Source: Caulobacteraceae bacterium
Lineage (GTDB): Bacteria > Pseudomonadota > Alphaproteobacteria > Caulobacterales > Caulobacteraceae
Length of the DNA stretch: 64,000 nucleotides
Reading direction: 5' to 3'
Assembly: GCA_947476325.1 (NCBI GenBank)
Contig: CANJPZ010000001.1
Span: 124,001 to 188,000 of the forward strand
The notes beneath the pieces were generated by a model. The model was not told the DNA's origin, made no database searches, and saw nothing but the letters and a program-made list of their open reading frames with translations. The position numbers and the translations under genes were made by a program. Shown here in pieces: positions 58,570-64,000 of this stretch. Positions within the stretch are counted from its first letter, which is position 1. Each line of letters opens with the position of its first letter.

Positions 58570-59574
58570 ATGGACAGGCGAACACTGTTGTTGGGCGCGA
58601 TGCTCACCGCCGCCTCGGGCGCCGCGAAAGCTCAGGCCCCCGCCGCCGATTCCCTGAAAATCACTTTCGCCGGCACCTCGGGGCCGCTGCCGGTGCGCGA
58701 CCGGGCCAAGTCCAGCCTGGTGATCCAGGCGGGCGGGACGATGTATCTGGTCGATATTGGTCCCGAGGCGACCGAGAACATCATGACCTGGCGCCTGCCG
58801 ATCGAGACGGCCAGGGCGGTGTTCATAAGTCACCTGCATTCGGACCACATCGGCGATCTGGGCGAATTCAACATGCAAAGCTGGGTCGCCGGCCGGCCCT
58901 CGCCCCTGATGGTGGTGGGCCCGCCGGGCGTCGACCGCCTGGCTGCAGGCCTGAATGAGGCCTATGGGCCCGACCACCGGTTCCGCAACGCCCACCATGA
59001 GCATGACGGGATCAGGCTGCCCATCGCCGCAGGGCTCCTGAAGGCCAGGGTTGTTCAGCCGCCCCGGTCGGGAACGGCGGTCGTGTGGACCGACGGCGCC
59101 TTGACGGTCACGGCCGTTGTCGTCTCCCATGAACCGGCGACGCCGGCCTATGGCTACCGTTTTGACTACAAGGGCCGGTCCGTTGTGGTCAGCGGCGATA
59201 CGAAGAAATGGCCGCCGCTGGCCGAGGCCGCCAAGGGGGCCGACGTCCTGATCCACGAGGCCCAGAGCGCCGAGATGAACCGCACCATGGTCCAGGGTCT
59301 GACCGCCCAGGGCCGGGGAAGGATGGCCTCGATCATGAACGACACGCTCAGCTATCATACGACACCCGTCGAGGCCGCTGAGATCGCCCGCGCGGCCGGG
59401 GTCAAGGCCCTGGTCCTGACCCACCTGACCCAGGCGGGCATGCCGGGCTTTTCGCCTCAAGCCTTTACCCGCGGCATTGACGCCGGCGGGCCGCTGGACT
59501 GGCGCCTGGCCGCCGACGGCATGACCATTGATCTGCCGGTGGGCGCCCCGGCGATCACCTTCGGCAAGCTCTAG
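58570..59574 (+). CDS. Exported MBL-fold metallo-hydrolase
   Basis: 334 residues. The N-terminus [23 protein letters not shown] is a signal peptide with an RR pair, so Tat export is possible. The metal motif [11 protein letters not shown] is intact, with later ligands in VVSHEP, SGDTKK and LVLTHLTQ, as in RNase Z-like/beta-lactamase-fold hydrolases. Its substrate is unknown. ATG at 58570 is chosen over the longer open frame from 58393, which would bury the signal peptide. Its stop codon interleaves with the next, convergent gene. Confidence 0.85.
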   Translation: MDRRTLLLGAMLTAASGAAKAQAPAADSLKITFAGTSGPLPVRDRAKSSLVIQAGGTMYLVDIGPEATENIMTWRLPIETARAVFISHLHSDHIGDLGEFNMQSWVAGRPSPLMVVGPPGVDRLAAGLNEAYGPDHRFRNAHHEHDGIRLPIAAGLLKARVVQPPRSGTAVVWTDGALTVTAVVVSHEPATPAYGYRFDYKGRSVVVSGDTKKWPPLAEAAKGADVLIHEAQSAEMNRTMVQGLTAQGRGRMASIMNDTLSYHTTPVEAAEIARAAGVKALVLTHLTQAGMPGFSPQAFTRGIDAGGPLDWRLAADGMTIDLPVGAPAITFGKL

Positions 59575-60593
59575 GCGGGCGGAACCGACAGGCTGGCCAG
59601 CAGTCCGGCAGCTTCGAGGCGCGATTCAAGGCTGCGCCGCGCGGCCTCCGGCAGGTCCGAAAAGGCTTTGCGCAGGGTCTGCAGGCATCGGACCTGATAC
59701 TTGAAAGCCCCCTGACTGTAGGGCCGGCCGAGCAGGGTGACGGTAAAGGTCTCCTCGCCGGCGGCGATCGCGCGGGCGTTGGCCTCCAGGAACGGGAAAT
59801 AGACCTCGGCGGCGAAGGCCAGCAGCTGGTCCACAATGGGAGACAAAGGCGCATCCGCAGGCGCCCACTCGCCTTCCCAGCCCGACAGATCCTCGACCTG
59901 CATCAGCCAGCGCACGGTGAAGGGCGCGATCTCGCGAAGCAGGTCGTTGGGCGTCGGATCGACGATCAGCTGGGAGAACTGGCCGTACCAGCCGAACTCG
60001 GCAAGGGACGGCCGGCCGCCAAAGAAGAACGGCTGATCCAGCACGTGGGCCTCGATGATCGCGCAGAGCCTGCGTGCGGTCTCCTCGATCAGCGGCGCAT
60101 TGGCCTCGGTGCAGCCGACCAGCGGCATGCGTCCGGTCTGGCGCGCCCTGAATGCGTCGGCGTAGGCCTTGATCGCGGGATACCCGCCGCCCATGGCCCG
60201 GTCGTAGGACAGCCATTCGCTCATCCGCACCTGATCGCGCTCGCGCCGCCAGCGGTAATGGAACATCACCTTGGTCGCCCACTCGTCAGCCAGGTCCTCG
60301 AGCAGGAGCGCGAGAAAGGCGTTGGCCGGATCGGGCGGAACGATCGAGCGCTGGCCCGGATGCAAAGCTTCGAGCGCATAGATCATCGGCGTGGAATCGT
60401 TGTGATAGGTCCCGTCCGGATACTGGATTACCGGGATGACCGGCGCCTTCACGGCCGCCCGTTCGGCGTCATGAGCCGGCGTGATCTGGATCCAGATGTG
60501 GGGCAGGCGGCGATAGCGCAGGATGGCCCGCATCTTCATCGAATAGGGCGAGCCGAGGCCGCCGAGAATGCGGTAGGGGGCGTCATGGGTCAT
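59571..60593 (-). CDS. Glutathione S-transferase-like protein
   Basis: 340 residues, longer than a typical 200-230-residue GST. The N-terminal thioredoxin-like domain reads [20 protein letters not shown], then [20 protein letters not shown] with the cis-Pro and the GSH-binding Ser region. The helical C-terminal domain is extended by ~100 residues ([10 protein letters not shown]-type helices and a final [14 protein letters not shown]). The catalytic Ser/Cys position holds Ser in GSPYS. Substrate unknown. Cytosolic. Confidence 0.82.
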   Translation of the reverse strand: MTHDAPYRILGGLGSPYSMKMRAILRYRRLPHIWIQITPAHDAERAAVKAPVIPVIQYPDGTYHNDSTPMIYALEALHPGQRSIVPPDPANAFLALLLEDLADEWATKVMFHYRWRRERDQVRMSEWLSYDRAMGGGYPAIKAYADAFRARQTGRMPLVGCTEANAPLIEETARRLCAIIEAHVLDQPFFFGGRPSLAEFGWYGQFSQLIVDPTPNDLLREIAPFTVRWLMQVEDLSGWEGEWAPADAPLSPIVDQLLAFAAEVYFPFLEANARAIAAGEETFTVTLLGRPYSQGAFKYQVRCLQTLRKAFSDLPEAARRSLESRLEAAGLLASLSVPPA

Positions 60594-60625
60594 GGAGCGA
60601 TCCTTGTTTGCGGCGCAGGCCGGGC

Positions 60626-61513
60626 TTAGCCCTGGGCCTCGGCCTCGGTGATTTCGATGCGATAGCGCTTGCGCAGTTTCTCGAGGCTGGCGGCATTCAT
60701 CGACTCGCGGCGCTGGGCCAGCCAGGCCTCCCGCACACGGGTGCGGACCTCGGCGAAGGGCGCGACCTGGGCGGGGTTGCGGGCCTCGACCTGCAGGACG
60801 TGCCAGCCGTAGGCCGAGCGGACCGGACCCGTCCAGTCGCCAAGGCGGGCGGCGGCCGCGGCGCGGGCGAAGTCCGGACCAAAGTCCTTGTCGAGGGCTT
60901 CGGGGCTGATGTCGGCATAGGTCAGGGCCAGGACGAAGGGATCGCCAGCGATGTCCGTCCGGCCCTGCTGAAGCTGGACCAGGGCGCGCGTCGCGGCGCC
61001 GCGCGCATCGCCCGCGGCGCGGTCGTCGCTGAAAAAGATGTGGCGCAGGGTCATGCGTGGCGGGGCGGCATAGTCGCCGGGATGGGCATTGTAGAGGGTC
61101 CGCAGTTCGGCGTCCGTGGGCTCGACCGCCTCGGCCAGATCTTCGGTGGCGAAGGACATCTTCTGGGCGAGGCGCCGCCGGATGATCATGTCGTTGCGGT
61201 CGAGACCCAGCCTCAAGGCCTCGCGCGACAGGATCTCTTCATCGACGCGTTCGCGGACGATGCCCCGGATTTCGTCCTTCGACGGCGGGCGCTGCATCTG
61301 CAGTTCCCAGTAGATGATCAGTTGAGACAGTTCTTCGGAATCGATCCGGATGACGGGCTGCCTGACCGCCTTCACCACACTCACGCCGAGGAAAAGCACC
61401 AGCCCGATAACGGCGAAGTGGGTGAGGGGCTCGCGAAGAATCCGGCCCGCGAGTTGGCCTATCCGCCCGGATCCGGGGCGGGTAGGCCTTGCGGTGTCAG
61501 CGTCTGGGTTCAT
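60626..61513 (-). CDS. Membrane-anchored parvulin-type peptidyl-prolyl isomerase
   Basis: 295 residues. One membrane helix ([21 protein letters not shown], about 31-51) anchors a periplasmic SurA/PpiD-like chaperone region and a parvulin-type domain ([10 protein letters not shown] to [18 protein letters not shown]). It starts 17 bases before the end of the DUF3604 gene on the same strand, so the two are co-expressed. This PPIase, DUF3604 and HupE-type grouping recurs in related genomes to my memory. Confidence 0.82.
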   Translation of the reverse strand: MNPDADTARPTRPGSGRIGQLAGRILREPLTHFAVIGLVLFLGVSVVKAVRQPVIRIDSEELSQLIIYWELQMQRPPSKDEIRGIVRERVDEEILSREALRLGLDRNDMIIRRRLAQKMSFATEDLAEAVEPTDAELRTLYNAHPGDYAAPPRMTLRHIFFSDDRAAGDARGAATRALVQLQQGRTDIAGDPFVLALTYADISPEALDKDFGPDFARAAAAARLGDWTGPVRSAYGWHVLQVEARNPAQVAPFAEVRTRVREAWLAQRRESMNAASLEKLRKRYRIEITEAEAQG

Positions 61514-63464
61514 ACCAGATCGGCGTCGACCAGGCGCGCTCGGTTATCGTTTGCGGAAGCCGGGGGCTGGGCGGGGCGCCGTTGCGGATAGCGTCCCAGG
61601 TGGACCAGCGGCAGGACGGGTTTTCGAGAACGCGAACATAATAGAACGCCCTCTGCTTCGGATCGAAGGTGGGGTCGGTCCAAAGGGTGCGCAGTTCGAC
61701 GTCACCCCGGGTCTTTGAAACCTCGCAGGTGGCGGTGTTGACGCTCGCGCCGTTGTCGGGGCAGCGCCAGGTAGTGGTGTTGAGGGTCAGATGGTCCGAG
61801 CAGGCGACGTCGAAGACTCGCTCTCGGGCCACGCCGTTCTCGACCCAGCCCTTGATGATCTGGGCGCGCTGCAGATAGCCCGACCGGGGATCGCGGACGC
61901 CCCAGACCAGAAAACTCGGCGCCTTGCCGCGGGAGGGCAGCAGATCCCCGCCCATGGTCACACCGCGGGCATAGGCCTGGGAGACGACATCGTTCCGGCT
62001 GGCCAGGTTGGCCGGATAGTCATAGCTGGCGAAGAAGCGGACGCGGATGCGGGGGCCGGAGGTCGCGAAGGTCTCCTTGCGGCGCAGGGCCGCATAGATG
62101 GCCTCGCGGGTGTTCTGTTCGGCCCAGACGCCGGCCAGGCCGGCCGCGCCCCAGTACTGGTAGCGGGCGGTCCCCAGCGCCGGATCGATGGTCAGCCCGT
62201 CCCAGCTGCGGGCCCCGCCGGGCGGCACCGAGCCGCGAAGCTCGGGGGTGGAATCGCTGCGGCCGACCTTGCTGAAGAAGTTGGGCTCCTCGACCGAGCC
62301 GGGGGCGGCGTTGTGGGTGTCGCTGGAGCCGATGAATCCGAACTTGAAGGGATTGAAGCCCTTCTGTTCCTGCATCAGGATGCCTTCCTTCAGCGCATCG
62401 CGCACATAGCCGCCGGCGAACTTGGTCACCCGCGTGGCGCTGCCGATGTAGCTTTCCATAATCTCGAAGTTGGCCCACTCGTCATTGGACGACAGCGAAG
62501 GGTGGGTCTCGGACGTCCCCTTGACCTGGGTGATCTCGGCGAGGGGTTCGTTGCGGCGGCGCAGGTCGGCATAGACCTGATCCATGGGGGTTCCGTTCAG
62601 ACGGGCGGTCTGGAACATCAGTCCGTCGCTGCCATTGCTATTGTGCGGAATGGCGAGGGACTCGATGCCCTGGGCGCGCCACTTGTCCATCTCGCGCCAC
62701 AGATTCTCTGGGTCCGGAGAATTGAGACGGGTGAACGGCAGGCCGGGGACCCTGGCCGTGCGGAAGATGACGTTGCGGTGCAGGTTCTTGCCGTCCGGCG
62801 CCGAGGTATATTCATAGCCCACGAGGGTGGTGAAGCGGCCGGGCTGGTTGTGACGGGCGGCCGCGTCCTGGATTTCCTGCCAGGCGCGGCCGGCGATCTT
62901 TGGATCGCGCATCTCGGCCGGGACCTCGTTTGACCGGCTGGCGGCGACGAAACGGTTGAAAGCTGCGTTGATCTGTTTCGGGTCGGGGCTGAACATGCCC
63001 GCCATGATCGGCAGTCGCGACAGCGGGCTCTCCGGCCGGGCCGCCTCTTCCATGGCGCCAAGATATTCGGAGTGGTCGGTCACCGCCACGAAGTCCAGCG
63101 GGCCGCCCGCCAGCCGGATGTCGAAACCGCCGGCATGGCCGATCGTCTCGCCGCGGGCGAACCGGTAGGCGTCGTCAGGTGAGCCGCGAACATTGAAGAT
63201 GTAGGCGTCGTAGGACAGTTTGGTATGAACGTGCAGGTCGCCGAAGTAGGCGTTGCGGTCGGAATTGTATCCGGGCAGGCGCGGGTCCGAGACGGTCGCT
63301 GCGGCGTTCGCGGGCCGGGCGACAGCGGGAGCCGTGGGTGTTGCGGCCTTTGGGCGGACGGTCTCGCCCAGGGCGCTGTCGCTGTTGAAGACCAGTGAAC
63401 CGGCGATCAGGGCCAGACAAAGCCCGCTCGAGACGATGGTTCTGCGTTGCATCAGCCGTATCAT
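61497..63464 (-). CDS. Secreted DUF3604 protein
   Basis: 655 residues with a signal peptide (RRTIVSSGLCLALIAGSLVF). DUF3604 features: YFGDLHVHTKLSYDAYIFNV with a PHP-like metal motif, VAVTDHSEYLG, AIPHNSNGSDG and FGFIGSSDTHNAAPG, so the metal ligands of a PHP-type hydrolase fold are in place. Four C-terminal cysteines (VACSDH, WRCPDN, ATCEVS, NPSCRWS) suggest disulfides in the periplasm. The reaction is unknown. It overlaps the PPIase gene that follows. Confidence 0.86.
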   Translation of the reverse strand: MIRLMQRRTIVSSGLCLALIAGSLVFNSDSALGETVRPKAATPTAPAVARPANAAATVSDPRLPGYNSDRNAYFGDLHVHTKLSYDAYIFNVRGSPDDAYRFARGETIGHAGGFDIRLAGGPLDFVAVTDHSEYLGAMEEAARPESPLSRLPIMAGMFSPDPKQINAAFNRFVAASRSNEVPAEMRDPKIAGRAWQEIQDAAARHNQPGRFTTLVGYEYTSAPDGKNLHRNVIFRTARVPGLPFTRLNSPDPENLWREMDKWRAQGIESLAIPHNSNGSDGLMFQTARLNGTPMDQVYADLRRRNEPLAEITQVKGTSETHPSLSSNDEWANFEIMESYIGSATRVTKFAGGYVRDALKEGILMQEQKGFNPFKFGFIGSSDTHNAAPGSVEEPNFFSKVGRSDSTPELRGSVPPGGARSWDGLTIDPALGTARYQYWGAAGLAGVWAEQNTREAIYAALRRKETFATSGPRIRVRFFASYDYPANLASRNDVVSQAYARGVTMGGDLLPSRGKAPSFLVWGVRDPRSGYLQRAQIIKGWVENGVARERVFDVACSDHLTLNTTTWRCPDNGASVNTATCEVSKTRGDVELRTLWTDPTFDPKQRAFYYVRVLENPSCRWSTWDAIRNGAPPSPRLPQTITERAWSTPIWYEPRR

Positions 63465-63604
63465 GTTCGTTTCCCCGTCTACCCTAGCTGGGCGCCGGCC
63501 GGTCGCGGTCTTCGCCGCGGTCCCGCCCGAAGGCTACGCTTAATGGATTGTCATGGCGGGAGGGGGATGTCAAAAAACCGCAGGGCGACCCAGGGGGCGT
63601 AATC

Positions 63605-64000
63605 TTGAAATTTCATCGCCTAATCCGGGGCTTGCTGCTTGTGATCGCGGCCGGGTTGCTGGCCGCCCCCGCCGTGGCGCACGAAGTCCGGCCTGCGCTT
63701 CTGCAGATCAACGAGTCCGCGCCAGGTCGGTTTGACGTCACCTGGAAGCAGCCCCTGGTCGGCGAAATGGGTGTGCGCCTCATTCCGCATCTGTCCGGCG
63801 GCGGCCTCGACGTCAAACCTGCAACTGAAACCATCACGCCGGGGTTTCTGGTCCGCACCTGGGTTCTGCAGGGCGGCCCGGCCCTGGATGGTCAGAAGAT
63901 CCGGATCGAGGGCCTGCCCCAGACGGTGACGGATGTCATTGTGCGAGTGGCCGCGCGGGACGGCCACGCCATCGACGCAGTGGTGACTCCGTCCAGGCCT
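63605..64000 (+). CDS. HupE/UreJ-type protein (partial, N-terminal part)
   Basis: 132 residues visible before the window ends. A signal peptide (RLIRGLLLVIAAGLLAAPAVA) is followed by HEVRPALLQINESAPGRFDV and GQKIRIEGLPQTVTDVIVRV, the periplasmic domain that precedes the HupE/UreJ_2 membrane part in this family. TTG at 63605 follows AGGGGGCG. It is divergent from the DUF3604 gene, with 140 bases between them that must hold both promoters. Members are thought to be nickel/cobalt-linked or other metal permeases; the membrane part is not visible. Confidence 0.78.
   Translation, partial: MKFHRLIRGLLLVIAAGLLAAPAVAHEVRPALLQINESAPGRFDVTWKQPLVGEMGVRLIPHLSGGGLDVKPATETITPGFLVRTWVLQGGPALDGQKIRIEGLPQTVTDVIVRVAARDGHAIDAVVTPSRP

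Overview
The window is high-GC alphaproteobacterial chromosome. It most resembles the order Caulobacterales (Caulobacter/Phenylobacterium type). That is inferred from gene content and gene order: a RegB/RegA redox two-component pair beside a SCO1 gene, an intracellular PHB depolymerase, a long metK-XRE-lnt-corC-ybeY-phoH-miaB-fur-rimI-tsaB run, a ChvI/ChvG-HprK-EIIA-HPr phosphotransfer cluster, and several secreted hydrolases typical of the group. No species can be fixed from the sequence alone.

Layout. 1-2.4 kb: regA (cut by the window edge), regB and a divergent SCO1/SenC gene. 2.5-3.8 kb: phaZ. 3.8-12.4 kb: ten closely packed minus-strand genes for SAM synthesis, lipoprotein maturation, ribosome and tRNA maturation, iron regulation and tRNA t6A synthesis. 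12.5-19.4 kb: a secreted VOC protein, a pair of small membrane proteins, an SDR, NfuA, glutathione-dependent formaldehyde dehydrogenase, a Gre-like factor and aroA. 19.4-24.9 kb: etfB-etfA, a membrane-fused spermidine-synthase-like protein and hbd. 25-30.3 kb: a large secreted alpha/beta hydrolase, asd, a RarD-type transporter and a class C serine hydrolase. 30.4-38.1 kb: chvI-chvG-hprK-EIIA-HPr, bioB, a second hydrolase of the same family, and ahcY. 38-49.9 kb: an unknown conserved protein, a Tat-exported M28-like protein, a GNAT, polA, a heterodimeric ABC exporter, a CHCC zinc-finger protein and an ABC-2 ATPase.

49.98-58.4 kb is the accessory part. It begins at a tRNA-Arg(CCG) gene and holds insertion-sequence debris (a nested inverted repeat and the C-terminal stump of a DDE transposase), an AT-richer GT2-type glycosyltransferase, a DUF1993 protein and a 1380-residue autotransporter. 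An 11-bp repeat of the tRNA 3' end lies at 54.01 kb. 58.5-64 kb returns to ordinary sequence: an MBL-fold hydrolase, a GST-like protein, a membrane-anchored PPIase, a DUF3604 protein and the start of a HupE/UreJ-type protein.

Connections between genes. metK and ahcY make SAM and recycle SAH, and they carry the same rare 20-bp AT-rich palindrome upstream although they lie 31 kb apart. This suggests one methyl-cycle regulator controls both. ChvGI, HprK, EIIA and HPr link envelope/acid sensing to a regulatory PTS. Compaction is extreme: adjacent genes overlap by ATGA, GTGA, TTGA and apparently CTGA, and four convergent pairs share their stop codons within CTAG or CTAA. No CRISPR array, intact transposase, integrase or complete novel defence system was found.
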